Source: Niastella sp. (GTDB taxonomy: Bacteria > Bacteroidota > Bacteroidia > Chitinophagales > Chitinophagaceae). Taken from it: a stretch of 64,000 nucleotides of DNA. Each line of letters starts with the position of its first letter. Position 1 is the stretch's first letter. The notes under the pieces are model-generated. The model was given only the letters and a program-made list of their open reading frames with translations. It did no database searches and was not told the DNA's origin. The stretch spans positions 241,501 through 305,500 of the forward strand of contig JADJVM010000006.1 of NCBI GenBank assembly GCA_016710595.1, given 5' to 3'. Shown here in pieces: positions 17,430-26,793 of this stretch. Both the position numbers and the translations under genes were made by a program.

Positions 17430-19094
17430 TTATTTTTTATTGTTTGATCTTTTAGGTGCTGCGTTGGGATCATTTTTAGAAATAAACTCCCTGTTAGATA
17501 TCAATTGTTCATCAGTAGGTTCTAACACCAGGGCTTTGTCAACATATGCTAATGATTTGGCCTGGTCTTTTTTTACATTATAATAATATTCAATAAAGTA
17601 ACGATAAGCGCCTGAAAGCTGGCTTTTTACTTTCGATTTGTCCGGGGCAGCTTCGCCAATTTCTATTGCTTTTTCATAATAAGGAACAGCCAGTCCCAGT
17701 TCTCCGGTAGTATCAATACCTGCATAAGATTTCCCTTCCATATAATACCCAAAAATATCATCTGGGTATTTTTCGGTGTAAAGCTTGAATTTAGAAGCTG
17801 CAGAATCAAATTGCCCTGCCCTGAAATAGGCATACCCCGTATTATAAATATCTACATTGGTATAATTTTTCTTTACATCCAATACTTTTCCATACCATTT
17901 GGCAGCGTCTAATGTGCGGCCTTCTTTATCAAATGCCTGTGCCAATGATTTTAGATAACTTACTTTATTGGTTTCTAAGGTATCTAACTCTACTGCTTTG
18001 TTTACCAATTCTGCCACTTTATCTTCGTTGCCTGGGAATTTTAAAAGAATGGTTGCATAAGCAGCATAATCGCCTGCTCCTATTTTATCTGGATTTTGTT
18101 TTTGGAAATACAATTCATAAAATGTCTTTGCATTTAAAGTATCGCCAAGCCTGTTATATGCCAATGCTTTTAATCCATATAAATTAGGATAAGGATTGGC
18201 GCCTTCTGTGGCAATACAATTATCTGCATTACGAATGGCATCGGCAAATAAGCCTTGTGCATATTTCATAGATGCTTTGTAAAAACAAGCTTTGGGATCA
18301 TCATCAGAATTGGCGAGCCACTTGTCTAAATATTCTGCTGCTTTGGTAACATTGGTATTATAATAATAATTGTACAAGGTACCATATACCGGTGCATAAG
18401 CAGGGTCTTTAGCGATGGCTTCGTTATAAAATTTCATATACAACGGTTCCTGCGCAACCCCTTGTGTTTGATATACCTTACCCGAACGATATATGGCCCT
18501 GGCATAGTTAGGATCAATCGCCAATGCTGCATTATAAGATAAGATGGCATTGCCGCCATCTGCAAATTTGCGATAGGCATCTCCCAGGTTTGTGAGTACT
18601 TCAGGGTCTTTAAACTTTTTGATTTGGGTTGCTCTTTTGAGTACATCTATAGCATAATTCGCATCGCCATTTTTAGAATCGGGATTGGCATTGGCATGGC
18701 CAACAGCATTCAACACCTCAATACTTTTACCGCCACTTAATGAAATGGCTGTTTCAAAATGATTTCGGGCATCTGCTTTTTTCCCTTCCATGAGTTCAAT
18801 TTCACCAACACCCGCCAAAATCAATGGACTGTTTGGGTTGGCAGCCATTTTCTCTAAATATAATTTTTTTGCATCTGCTACATCTTCCAGACCCAGGAAA
18901 GCCTGGCCCAGGTAATATATTGCTGTTTCATTATTGGGCTCTTTATCTACAATACTTTGAAAGACGTCTTTTGCACTTTTATACCTTTCATAATACATAA
19001 ACTTTTTGCCTTGCTCTATGCTTTGTCCAAACATGGAACCACATAAAAACAAAGCAAAAACTAGCATACTCAATTTGAACTTATTCATCATCAT
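17430..19094 (-). CDS. Secreted tetratricopeptide repeat protein
   Basis: 554 aa. A signal peptide covers about residues 1-24 (cut before Gln). The rest is a chain of about ten to twelve TPR-like helix pairs, for example near DPNYARAIYRSGKVYQTQG and KYPDDIFGYYMEGKSYAG. TPR arrays serve as protein-binding scaffolds. It is last in the tonB, small membrane protein, PstS-like, TPR series. A basic, Asn-rich tail ends the protein. No enzymatic domain is seen and the partner is unknown; an envelope role linked to TonB energy transduction is an inference from context. Confidence 0.85.
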   Translation of the reverse strand: MMMNKFKLSMLVFALFLCGSMFGQSIEQGKKFMYYERYKSAKDVFQSIVDKEPNNETAIYYLGQAFLGLEDVADAKKLYLEKMAANPNSPLILAGVGEIELMEGKKADARNHFETAISLSGGKSIEVLNAVGHANANPDSKNGDANYAIDVLKRATQIKKFKDPEVLTNLGDAYRKFADGGNAILSYNAALAIDPNYARAIYRSGKVYQTQGVAQEPLYMKFYNEAIAKDPAYAPVYGTLYNYYYNTNVTKAAEYLDKWLANSDDDPKACFYKASMKYAQGLFADAIRNADNCIATEGANPYPNLYGLKALAYNRLGDTLNAKTFYELYFQKQNPDKIGAGDYAAYATILLKFPGNEDKVAELVNKAVELDTLETNKVSYLKSLAQAFDKEGRTLDAAKWYGKVLDVKKNYTNVDIYNTGYAYFRAGQFDSAASKFKLYTEKYPDDIFGYYMEGKSYAGIDTTGELGLAVPYYEKAIEIGEAAPDKSKVKSQLSGAYRYFIEYYYNVKKDQAKSLAYVDKALVLEPTDEQLISNREFISKNDPNAAPKRSNNKK

Positions 19095-19160
19095 TTGGTT
19101 TTTGTTTTTACTTTGACTCTCGCCGGGTTAAAAATATATATAATAAAGCGTTAAAGGTTC

Positions 19161-20111
19161 TTAATCTTTAGGAATTTTTTGATTGATCTTTACATCCCTA
19201 ATTCCAAAAGGCATTACCGTTCCTAAGTAAGCCCGCTTAAAGATTAATTGGCCCCTTTCCTGTTTCATAAAGGTTGAAAAGCCGGTTCCCAATCCAAGAT
19301 AAGAGCCTTCCTTAACAATATAAAACAAACCTCGTACCAAAGGATACCGATGCGATTCAATACTTTCCTGCATCGGTTTCACATAAGGGCTATCCTTACA
19401 CAGATCACACTGCACATAAGCCATTTTAACCCTTTTTAATTCAGCCAACTGTAGGGTATCTTCCGGGTTACCAATCCAGCTAAAACCAACTAACCCAATC
19501 GCATTCTCATGGGTTGCTACATAATCTATCACCGCCTGGTTGCCCTTTACGCCTTTTACTACCGTGGTATCAAAATGCTGCCCCTTTAAAACAGAATCTT
19601 CAATAAACCTAACCGTACTGGTAGTGGTTAAGCCATCGAAGATAATTTGTTGCTGCCGGTTTATCTTTCCTTGTAACTGGTCTTTTAGCCGGTGCATGGA
19701 AAACAAGCTATCTTTACTTTTTTCATTTACCAATATTACAACTGCATCAAGGGCCATTACGTTATTTGCCGGTACATAATGTAACGAGTCTAAAAAGAAT
19801 TTTTTCTCTGTATCATTTAGCCCCCGGGTTACAATTACCATCCGGGTGGCAGTATCAAAAAAAAGGTCTTTTAAACATGCTGCTTCGGGTTTGTACGTAG
19901 CCACAATCTTAGTACCGGGATAAGATGCTTCATACATTTCTATTTGGGCTTCTATTACCGGCTTAAAAGATTCATCTACACTAATATGAATGGTACCCGA
20001 CTTAGGCGTATCTGTATATCCACCAGGTTTTTTCTCAGACTTACAGCTATTGACAACTACCATACATATACCCAAAAATAAAATTATTATCCCCCTGCAA
20101 GCCACACTCAT
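19161..20111 (-). CDS. PstS-like phosphate/substrate-binding lipoprotein
   Basis: 316 aa. A lipoprotein signal with Cys23 (VVNSCKS) is followed by a periplasmic binding protein fold of the PstS type: GTIHISVDESFKPVIEAQI near the start and a serine/threonine-rich GLTTTSTVRFIEDSVL ligand-loop region. No pstC, pstA or pstB genes are nearby. Its ATG overlaps the stop of the upstream small membrane protein by 4 nt, so translation is probably coupled. Position after tonB suggests a role tied to TonB systems rather than classical phosphate import; the ligand is not established. Confidence 0.82.
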   Translation of the reverse strand: MSVACRGIIILFLGICMVVVNSCKSEKKPGGYTDTPKSGTIHISVDESFKPVIEAQIEMYEASYPGTKIVATYKPEAACLKDLFFDTATRMVIVTRGLNDTEKKFFLDSLHYVPANNVMALDAVVILVNEKSKDSLFSMHRLKDQLQGKINRQQQIIFDGLTTTSTVRFIEDSVLKGQHFDTTVVKGVKGNQAVIDYVATHENAIGLVGFSWIGNPEDTLQLAELKRVKMAYVQCDLCKDSPYVKPMQESIESHRYPLVRGLFYIVKEGSYLGLGTGFSTFMKQERGQLIFKRAYLGTVMPFGIRDVKINQKIPKD

Positions 20112-20365
20112 TTTTTAAAATAATTTTTTTTAATGCCCCTGTATATCCTAAATACGCCATATACTAAACACACGCCTCCAAATATCTGGGCTACCCCATC
20201 ATCCATATTGACAGGAATGGGGCTATTTAAACGATTTTTTAGCAGAAGAAATAATCCCATGGCAGTCCACAGTAAGCCCATCCCAAAATCCATCAGGCTG
20301 CGCATACGGGCATAATTCATTTCCCTTTTACTCATTTTTTCTTTTTCAAATTCTTCTAATGCCAT
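20108..20365 (-). CDS. Small two-helix membrane protein, unknown function
   Basis: 85 aa from the ATG at 20365. A longer reading from 20425 would overlap the end of tonB and adds only an unlikely hydrophobic lead. A charged N-terminus (about 20 residues) precedes two hydrophobic helices (about 28-42 and 56-72) and a basic tail. It lies between tonB and the PstS-like gene with a 4-nt overlap to the latter. No domain is recognised. Confidence 0.75.
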   Translation of the reverse strand: MALEEFEKEKMSKREMNYARMRSLMDFGMGLLWTAMGLFLLLKNRLNSPIPVNMDDGVAQIFGGVCLVYGVFRIYRGIKKNYFKK

Positions 20366-20405
20366 AAAATTATTTTCAAGTGTTGGCAATATACTAAAAA
20401 ACAGC

Positions 20406-21221
20406 TTACAGATTATTCGCAGCAAAAATTACAGGAAGGGTAAAATATACTGATACATTTTGTCCCTGGCTCTTTCCGGGTATCCATTGAGGCATTTTTT
20501 TCAGCACCCTGATTACTTCGTTATTAAACGCTTCTCCACCATTTTCTACAATTTCAAAACCTTTTAAATGTCCATCAAAGCCCACAACAAAACGAATTTT
20601 CACAATTATATTTTCACTTAAATCCACATCGGGGCTTTGCAAATTATTTTTTAAAAATTTCCTTAACGCAGCAATTCCTCCAGGGTATTCCGGCATTTGT
20701 TCGGCTGTAAAAAGCGGTTGGCTGTTATTGGTTGTACTATTTGTTTGAGGCAGGTCCGGCATGTTGGGTATCGTACCCGGTATGGGGAGTTCCCCTGGTA
20801 ATGAAATATCTGAAATGCCGGTTGTGGGCAGCCCCCGGGTTGAATTTGAAGCAATATCAGGAACAGGCGCTGAAATTAATTTTTCATCCACCAGTTTTAT
20901 GATACCACTATTAGCTGTCTGTATTTTTTTTGCCTGTACCAGGGGCTTTACCTCAGTTTTTGGCTGCTCTGGTATTTCATAAGGTACGGTATAAATTTTT
21001 TGTAACATGGGGCCGTCAAATACAATTTTAGTAATTCCCTCTGCTGGTTTCCAAAATGTACTAAACCCCACAAAAACTACAACTGCTATAAACACTAAAG
21101 AAAGTGCCAGCATTGTACGTTTGTCTTTATATTTACGCAATGGGTAGGCACCATACATTTTATTTCGGTTATCAAAAAGAATATCCAACCAATCTGATTG
21201 CAAAATTTTATCTGGTTTCAT
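20406..21221 (-). CDS. tonB: TonB family energy transducer
   Basis: 271 aa. A cytoplasmic lead with the Bacteroidota-type RNKMYGAYPLRKYKDKR segment (about residues 16-34) is followed by a membrane anchor (about 35-55), a Pro-rich periplasmic spacer (about 75-175) and a TonB C-terminal domain (about 175-268) beginning with AEQMPEYPGGIAALRKFL. It transmits force from ExbB/ExbD to outer-membrane receptors. First gene of a minus-strand unit with the small membrane protein, PstS-like and TPR genes. Confidence 0.93.
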   Translation of the reverse strand: MKPDKILQSDWLDILFDNRNKMYGAYPLRKYKDKRTMLALSLVFIAVVVFVGFSTFWKPAEGITKIVFDGPMLQKIYTVPYEIPEQPKTEVKPLVQAKKIQTANSGIIKLVDEKLISAPVPDIASNSTRGLPTTGISDISLPGELPIPGTIPNMPDLPQTNSTTNNSQPLFTAEQMPEYPGGIAALRKFLKNNLQSPDVDLSENIIVKIRFVVGFDGHLKGFEIVENGGEAFNNEVIRVLKKMPQWIPGKSQGQNVSVYFTLPVIFAANNL

Positions 21222-21318
21222 ACTCCTGTATTTAAGTTGAAAAATAAAAACACATTCCTGTTGTTATATACAATAAGATGCCCTGTTTTACATTCTCCAT
21301 AAATAAAGCCTGGTATCT

Positions 21319-21326
21319 TATCTTTG
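21319..21326 (+). promoter_or_regulatory. Promoter -7 element directly before the phosphatase gene (leaderless start likely)
   Basis: TATCTTTG is a perfect TAnnTTTG box ending 4 nt before the ATG at 21331. In this promoter class transcription begins only a few bases downstream of the box, so the mRNA would have essentially no 5' leader. Confidence 0.65.
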
Positions 21327-21330
21327 CGCA

Positions 21331-21810
21331 ATGAAAATTTTAATGGTATGCCTGGGCAATATTTGCCGCAGCCCACTGGCAGAAGGCATTTTACAACATA
21401 AAGCCGCACTGGCGGGATTACACTATACAATTGATAGCGCAGGTACCAATGGTATCCATGTAGGCGAAGCGCCACATCATTTAAGCCAAAAAGTGGCAAA
21501 AAAGCATGGCCTGGACATTAGCACGCAAGTAGCACGTAAATTCAATAAATCTGATATAGCGCAATACGATAAAATTTATGTGATGGCACAGGATGTTTTG
21601 AATGATGTAAAACAAATATGCGGGTCTGATTTTGATCCGGAAAAAGTAGATTATTTTTTAAATGCACTTTACCCTTTTCAAAATAAAGATGTACCTGACC
21701 CCTGGTATGGAGATGAAGATGGCTATGATGAAGTATATGACCTGATTGAAGCTACATGCACAAAAATGATAGAACAAAGTTTGGTATCACCTAAAACGCA
21801 AAACGTATAA
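21331..21810 (+). CDS. Low molecular weight protein-tyrosine phosphatase
   Basis: 159 aa, typical length. The P-loop Cys7-(X)5-Arg13-Ser lies in CLGNICRSPLAEG, and the general acid Asp123 in DPWYG. These are the complete catalytic set for phosphotyrosine (or phosphoarginine) hydrolysis. In many bacteria such enzymes act on tyrosine kinases of capsule systems, but no kinase or polysaccharide genes are near. Its stop overlaps the hisS start (TAATG), so the two are co-translated. Substrate unknown. Confidence 0.93.
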   Translation: MKILMVCLGNICRSPLAEGILQHKAALAGLHYTIDSAGTNGIHVGEAPHHLSQKVAKKHGLDISTQVARKFNKSDIAQYDKIYVMAQDVLNDVKQICGSDFDPEKVDYFLNALYPFQNKDVPDPWYGDEDGYDEVYDLIEATCTKMIEQSLVSPKTQNV

Positions 21811-23177
21811 TGGCAAAACCCGGTTTACCACAAGGCATGAGAGATTTTTCGGCCGAAACGGTTCGAAAAAGAAATTATATACTGGATACTATTACCAGTG
21901 TAATGAAGTTATATGGCTACCAGCCATTAGAAACCCCTGCCATGGAAAACTTAGATACTTTAATGGGAAAATATGGTGAAGAAGGGGATAAACTTATTTT
22001 TAAAGTTCTCAACAATGGCTTACATGACCCCAAAAATGCAGCTAAAACAAGAGCCGGTTTCGAAAAATTGATGGAAGGAAAAAATACAGCTGACCTTACA
22101 GAAAGGGCGCTAAAATATGACCTGACAATACCTTTTGCCCGTTATGTTGCCATGAATCACGGCAACCTTACGATGCCCTTTAAACGCTACCAGGTTCAGC
22201 CGGTATGGCGTGCCGACAGGCCTCAACGTGGCCGCTACCGGGAGTTTACGCAATGCGATGCCGATGTGGTAGGCAGCCGTTCGTTAATAAATGAAGTAGA
22301 ACTCTCACTCATTTATCATACTGCCTTTACTCAATTGGGTATTGCTCAATACCGGTTAAAAATAAATAGCCGAAAAATTTTAACGGCGCTGGCAGAAAAA
22401 TGCGGTGGCGCCGAAAAAATAAATTCCCTCAGTATTGCAATTGATAAATTAGATAAAATTGGCCTGGAAAAAGTGAAAGAAGAATTACTTAACCGTGGCT
22501 TTAACGATTCACAGGTAGAAATTGCAACATCCTTTTTAGCACTTAGCGGCAGCAATCAGGAAAAATTAGAAGCCATCAAAAAACTTTTTGAAAATAATGA
22601 ACTGGCATCCGCCGGAGTTAATGAAATAAATTATGTGCTGCAACATACTTCCGGTATCCCAATTGATGTGGACCTGACACTTGCCCGTGGGCTGGATTAT
22701 TATACCGGGATTATTTTTGAAGCCAAGGCCCCCGAAGAAGTAAAAATGGGAAGTATAGGCGGAGGCGGCCGATACGATGATCTTACCGGTCTATTTGGTT
22801 TACCCGGTATTACGGGGGTAGGCATTAGTTTTGGTATTGACCGTATTTATGATGTACTGGAAGAAATGAATTTATTCCCTGCCTCCATTCAACAAGCTGT
22901 ATCAGCGTTATTTATAAATATGGGTACCCCGGAATCAGAACAGGCTTTTCAAAATGCACAAGCTTTAAGAACAGCGGGCATTGCATGTGAAATGTATCCT
23001 GAAAATATAAAACTTGATAAACAATTTCGGTATGCTGATAAGAAAAACATACCTTTTGCCATAATAATGGGTGCCCAAGAAATTGCTTCAAATATTGCGC
23101 TGGTAAAAGATTTGGCTACCGGCCATCAAGAAAAAGTTGACCTTACCCATTTGGTTGAGTACTTTAGCAAAAAATAA
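21810..23177 (+). CDS. hisS: Histidine-tRNA ligase
   Basis: 455 aa. Class II synthetase that charges tRNA-His. The N-terminal LPQGMRDFSAETVRKRN, the motif 2 region PVWRADRPQRGRYREFTQCD, the HisRS-specific LARGLDYYTGIIFE and motif 3 with GVGISFGIDRI are all present. The C-terminal anticodon-binding domain follows from about residue 360. It overlaps the phosphatase gene by one base and is 14 nt from the DUF4836 gene downstream, suggesting a three-gene transcript ending at the terminator at 24893. Confidence 0.97.
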   Translation: MAKPGLPQGMRDFSAETVRKRNYILDTITSVMKLYGYQPLETPAMENLDTLMGKYGEEGDKLIFKVLNNGLHDPKNAAKTRAGFEKLMEGKNTADLTERALKYDLTIPFARYVAMNHGNLTMPFKRYQVQPVWRADRPQRGRYREFTQCDADVVGSRSLINEVELSLIYHTAFTQLGIAQYRLKINSRKILTALAEKCGGAEKINSLSIAIDKLDKIGLEKVKEELLNRGFNDSQVEIATSFLALSGSNQEKLEAIKKLFENNELASAGVNEINYVLQHTSGIPIDVDLTLARGLDYYTGIIFEAKAPEEVKMGSIGGGGRYDDLTGLFGLPGITGVGISFGIDRIYDVLEEMNLFPASIQQAVSALFINMGTPESEQAFQNAQALRTAGIACEMYPENIKLDKQFRYADKKNIPFAIIMGAQEIASNIALVKDLATGHQEKVDLTHLVEYFSKK

Positions 23178-23191
23178 AATAAATTCCTTTT

Positions 23192-24874
23192 ATGAAACTT
23201 CGTTATTTCTCTTTATTGAGTATCTTTTTTATACTCATTTTTGGCTCTTGTAAAAAGGCCAACAAAACAGGACTGTTTATCCCTAAAAATGCTGCCATTG
23301 CATTACAAATTGATGGCAAGGCGCTTAATAAAAAAGTAAGCTGGAGCGAGTTTAAAGATAACGCTGCATTCAAAGAAATGCTAAATGATTCCACTTTATC
23401 GAACTCGGCAAAAGCCGCTTTTGAAAACCCCGAAAATACAGGGGTAGATATAGAAAATGACCTTCTTTTCTTTTTTGTTGCAGACACTACTGGAGGTTAC
23501 TCAGCAGTAGAAGGAAATCTTAAAGATGCTGCCAAGTTTAAAGACTTTATTGGCAAAAGTTACCCTGCTGCCACAATGAGTGAAAAAGAAGGCATTCAAT
23601 ATGCTTTATTACCCAGCATGTCTGTTTCCTGGAAAAAAGACAGGTTTATTATTATGAATGACATACCCGGATTTAATAAACGAAAATTAGAATATGAATT
23701 TGATCCTTTTGATACTACCCGCCCGGCAATTTCAAAACCAGAAAGCACCCGGGATTTAAATGTATCCATTGCAAATTTATATAACCTTAAAGAATCTGAA
23801 AGCCTTGCAAAAGACAGCCGCTTTGCAGATGTGATGTCGCTAAGCGGTGACATTCATTTTTGGATAAATTCTGAAGCCTTTGCTGACCTTGCCTTACAGG
23901 GCAATATTATGGGCATGATGAATTTAAGCAAACTCTATAAAGGCGCTGTAACGGGTGGTGCCGTGAATTTTGATAACGGTAAAATAGTAGCAGATACCTA
24001 TTCTTATGCATCCGGTGAAATTACCAGCTTATGGAAAAAATACAGTGGCAATAAAATTGATGAAGAAATGGTTAAGCGCCTGCCTTCAGAAAATATTGCC
24101 GGTATGCTTGCCCTAAATTACAAGCCCCAGGGAATTGAAGAATTGCTAAAACTAATTGGGGTAGATGGACTCGCAAATATGAGCGCTACTAAAATTGGGA
24201 TAACCCTGGATGATTTTGTAAAAGCAAACAAAGGCGATTTGTTTTTGGCAGCTACCGATGTTCAGTCTGATAGTTTTGGCAGGCCAAATGCTAATTTTGT
24301 TTTCTCAGTTTCTATTGGCGATAAAAAGGCCTTTGATAAATTGGTAACAGCTGGCAAAACCCTCGGTGGGCAAGCCTTTGGCGGCAGCGATCCAAAAATA
24401 TTTTTTAATAGCAACGATCAATATTTTGCAATTGGCAACAAACAGGATTTTATCAATAAATATATTGCCAGCAAAAATAATAGCAAGCCAGCTTTATTAG
24501 ATAAAGTTTCAGGTAACCCAATTGCCGGTTATGTAAACTTTCAAAGTATTTTTAATGGTATGAAAGATGAAACGCCAAAAGATAGTATCGGCAAAGCGAT
24601 GTATGATGCCTCGACAAAAATGTGGGATAATTTAATCATGACGGGTGGCAATATGAAAGGCGATGCCATGAAAGGGCATTTTGAAGTAAACCTGGTTGAT
24701 AAAAACACAAATAGCTTAAAACAATTAAATACGTATGCAAGCCAAATGTCAACATTAGAAAAAATGCGTTATCAGGATTTGAGAACTGCAACCGTAGTAC
24801 CTTATAATGACAGCACTGTTATTGATGCCCCTCCGGTATATACAGATACAGCCACTGTTCCGGAAAAAAATTAA
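23192..24874 (+). CDS. DUF4836 family lipoprotein
   Basis: 560 aa. A lipoprotein signal ends FGSCKK with Cys20. The opening after it (about residues 28-50) is FIPKNAAIALQIDGKALNKK, typical of DUF4836 proteins, which are found mainly in Bacteroidota and have no assigned function. The rest has repeated two-layer alpha/beta sections and no catalytic motif. It is 14 nt after hisS and precedes a strong terminator. Probably anchored in the outer membrane or facing the periplasm. Confidence 0.85.
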   Translation: MKLRYFSLLSIFFILIFGSCKKANKTGLFIPKNAAIALQIDGKALNKKVSWSEFKDNAAFKEMLNDSTLSNSAKAAFENPENTGVDIENDLLFFFVADTTGGYSAVEGNLKDAAKFKDFIGKSYPAATMSEKEGIQYALLPSMSVSWKKDRFIIMNDIPGFNKRKLEYEFDPFDTTRPAISKPESTRDLNVSIANLYNLKESESLAKDSRFADVMSLSGDIHFWINSEAFADLALQGNIMGMMNLSKLYKGAVTGGAVNFDNGKIVADTYSYASGEITSLWKKYSGNKIDEEMVKRLPSENIAGMLALNYKPQGIEELLKLIGVDGLANMSATKIGITLDDFVKANKGDLFLAATDVQSDSFGRPNANFVFSVSIGDKKAFDKLVTAGKTLGGQAFGGSDPKIFFNSNDQYFAIGNKQDFINKYIASKNNSKPALLDKVSGNPIAGYVNFQSIFNGMKDETPKDSIGKAMYDASTKMWDNLIMTGGNMKGDAMKGHFEVNLVDKNTNSLKQLNTYASQMSTLEKMRYQDLRTATVVPYNDSTVIDAPPVYTDTATVPEKN

Positions 24875-24892
24875 TTTTTTAATTAACTTAAT

Positions 24893-24922
24893 AAAAGCCG
24901 CCAAAGTAATAAGGCGGCTTTT
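24893..24922 (+). terminator. Intrinsic terminator after the DUF4836 gene
   Basis: AAAAGCCGCC at 24893-24902 pairs with GGCGGCTTTT at 24913-24922 around a 10-nt loop. It lies 18 nt past the stop and 17 nt before the ABC ATPase start. Confidence 0.85.
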
Positions 24923-24938
24923 ATTATATTTACGTTTT

Positions 24939-25580
24939 ATGAAAATTATCCTTCAGCAAGTTTATCCTTCATTTTTAGATAAAGAACTCATCAACCATTC
25001 TCAAATATGGACAAAAGAACTATGCTTTTCAGCAGGTGAAAATATACAAATTGTTGCGCCGAGTGGTAGTGGCAAAACATCATTGATCTATTTCTTATAT
25101 GGGTTACGAAACGATTATGAAGGGAATATTTTTTTTGATGAAAAAAATATAAGATCATTTTCACCAGAAGACTGGGCAACTTACCGTTCAGAAAAAATAA
25201 GTATTATGTTCCAGGACCTGAGATTATTCCCACAACTGAACGGAGCAGAAAATATTGAAATAAAACGGGCTTTACAACCATTTCATAACACTGTCGAAAT
25301 GATTAATATGGCGAAAGACCTGGGCATTCAAAACAAACTGCAACAAAAAACAGAAACCTGTAGTTATGGCGAAAAACAACGGATTGCTACGGTAAGGTCG
25401 TTGCAACAACCTTTTGAATTTTTATTAATGGATGAACCTTTTAGTCATTTAGATGAAGTAAACCGTCAAAAATCAATGCAACTGCTACAAGAAGAAGCTA
25501 CCCGAAGAAATGCAGGTATTATTCTCGCCGATTTAAAACCGATAGAATTTTTTAAGCCACACCGTACGCTATATTTATAA
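24939..25580 (+). CDS. ABC transporter ATP-binding protein (LolD/MacB-like)
   Basis: 213 aa from the ATG at 24939; an upstream in-frame ATG at 24807 lies inside the previous gene and before its terminator and is rejected. Walker A is PSGSGKTS (Lys46), the Q-loop Gln92 is in MFQDLRLFP, and Walker B is LLMDEP with Asp165 and Glu166. The signature is CSYGE (141-145) instead of LSGGQ, so only Ser and Gly are kept. The FtsX-like permease gene follows after 3 nt, giving a two-gene exporter of unknown substrate. Confidence 0.88.
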   Translation: MKIILQQVYPSFLDKELINHSQIWTKELCFSAGENIQIVAPSGSGKTSLIYFLYGLRNDYEGNIFFDEKNIRSFSPEDWATYRSEKISIMFQDLRLFPQLNGAENIEIKRALQPFHNTVEMINMAKDLGIQNKLQQKTETCSYGEKQRIATVRSLQQPFEFLLMDEPFSHLDEVNRQKSMQLLQEEATRRNAGIILADLKPIEFFKPHRTLYL

Positions 25581-25583
25581 AAA

Positions 25584-26774
25584 ATGAACCGTTCTATTTC
25601 ATATAAAACAATTGCCGGCCTGATAGATACAGGTGGCAAAAAAAGATCGAAATTTACGAGCTATCTCGGGCTTTGCCTGGGCGTATTGCTGCTGTTGGTT
25701 GCGGTACAAATGTTTATCAATATTAACCAATTGATAAAAGATAAAAATCCCCGGAAAAATGGGTACGACTATATTTCAATAACAAAAAACATTACCAACC
25801 AAAACATGGGGCAGGATAACCGCTTTACAACTGCCGATGTTGCCGAATTAAAAAAACAACCTTTTATAACGGATGCAGCCCCTTTAATAAGTAACCAGTT
25901 CCGGGTAAAAGCCAGTGCCGGTAATATTATACCATTTAGCACCGATCTTTTTTTAGAAGCAATACAAAATGATTTCATTGATACCTTGCCTCCCAATTTT
26001 ACATGGCAACAAGGCCAGGTAACGGTACCCATTATTTTCTCGGCAGATTATCTGGAAATGTATAATGTATTTGCGCCTGCACAGGACTTACCACAAATGA
26101 GCGCTGCTACCATTAGTACGGTTAACATTAACCTGGAATGTTATGCCCCTTATGGCTTTCAAACTTTCAAGGGAAATATTGTAGCGATTAGTGACCGCAT
26201 CAATTCGGTATTGGTACCTGAAAATTTTTTAACCTGGGCCAATAAACATTATGGGAATGCTGAAAATGTACCGGCCGCAAGGGTTTTTATAAAAACAACT
26301 GATGCCAATAGCAGTGAATTATTAAACTTTTTACAGGAAAAAGATTACCGTATCAATAAAGATAAAACCAAATTTGGAAGGGTAAAGCAAGTACTCCAGG
26401 CTATTGTAACCGGGCTTGGCAGTTTTGCTGTTTTGGTTATCATATTGGCCATGCTACTGTTTTCATTTTATTTGCAATTAATGATTGCACGCAGTAAAGA
26501 CAATTTGCAACTGCTTATCACACTGGGCTATTCACCAGGCTGGCTGAGCAAGACGGTTTCTTATAAATGGATACCGGTATATGGAATCATTATTGCTGTT
26601 GCCCTGCTGGTTACTCAATTAATACAATTTTTCTTCAGGCATTCTTTTTTAAGCGCCCGGGAAACATTATCTCCCATGCTGAACTGGTCTGTAGTAGGCC
26701 TGGCAGTGTGCTTGTTTGTACTTTGCATTACCATCAACTACCGCCTTATTAAAAAATTATTGTACCATCTATAA
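25584..26774 (+). CDS. ABC transporter permease, FtsX-like
   Basis: 396 aa. One N-terminal helix (about residues 26-46), a large extracytoplasmic domain (about 50-265) and three C-terminal helices (about 275-300, 325-345, 365-388) give the FtsX/MacB topology. The cytoplasmic loop LQLLITLGYSPGWLSK replaces the usual REIG.LRA.G pattern. With the upstream ATPase it forms an exporter-like pair, possibly of the type that pulls lipoproteins or peptides from the membrane. It is convergent with the thiolase gene, with 19 nt between them. Confidence 0.82.
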   Translation: MNRSISYKTIAGLIDTGGKKRSKFTSYLGLCLGVLLLLVAVQMFININQLIKDKNPRKNGYDYISITKNITNQNMGQDNRFTTADVAELKKQPFITDAAPLISNQFRVKASAGNIIPFSTDLFLEAIQNDFIDTLPPNFTWQQGQVTVPIIFSADYLEMYNVFAPAQDLPQMSAATISTVNINLECYAPYGFQTFKGNIVAISDRINSVLVPENFLTWANKHYGNAENVPAARVFIKTTDANSSELLNFLQEKDYRINKDKTKFGRVKQVLQAIVTGLGSFAVLVIILAMLLFSFYLQLMIARSKDNLQLLITLGYSPGWLSKTVSYKWIPVYGIIIAVALLVTQLIQFFFRHSFLSARETLSPMLNWSVVGLAVCLFVLCITINYRLIKKLLYHL

Positions 26775-26793
26775 CTTCAGCATGGCAATACCA

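Noticed and set aside
19161..20111. Phosphate ABC transporter operon
   Set aside because: Only the binding protein is present; no pstC, pstA, pstB or phoU genes are nearby.
24807..24938. In-frame N-terminal extension of the ABC ATPase gene
   Set aside because: It overlaps the end of the DUF4836 gene and includes the terminator hairpin; the ATP-binding fold begins at the ATG at 24939.
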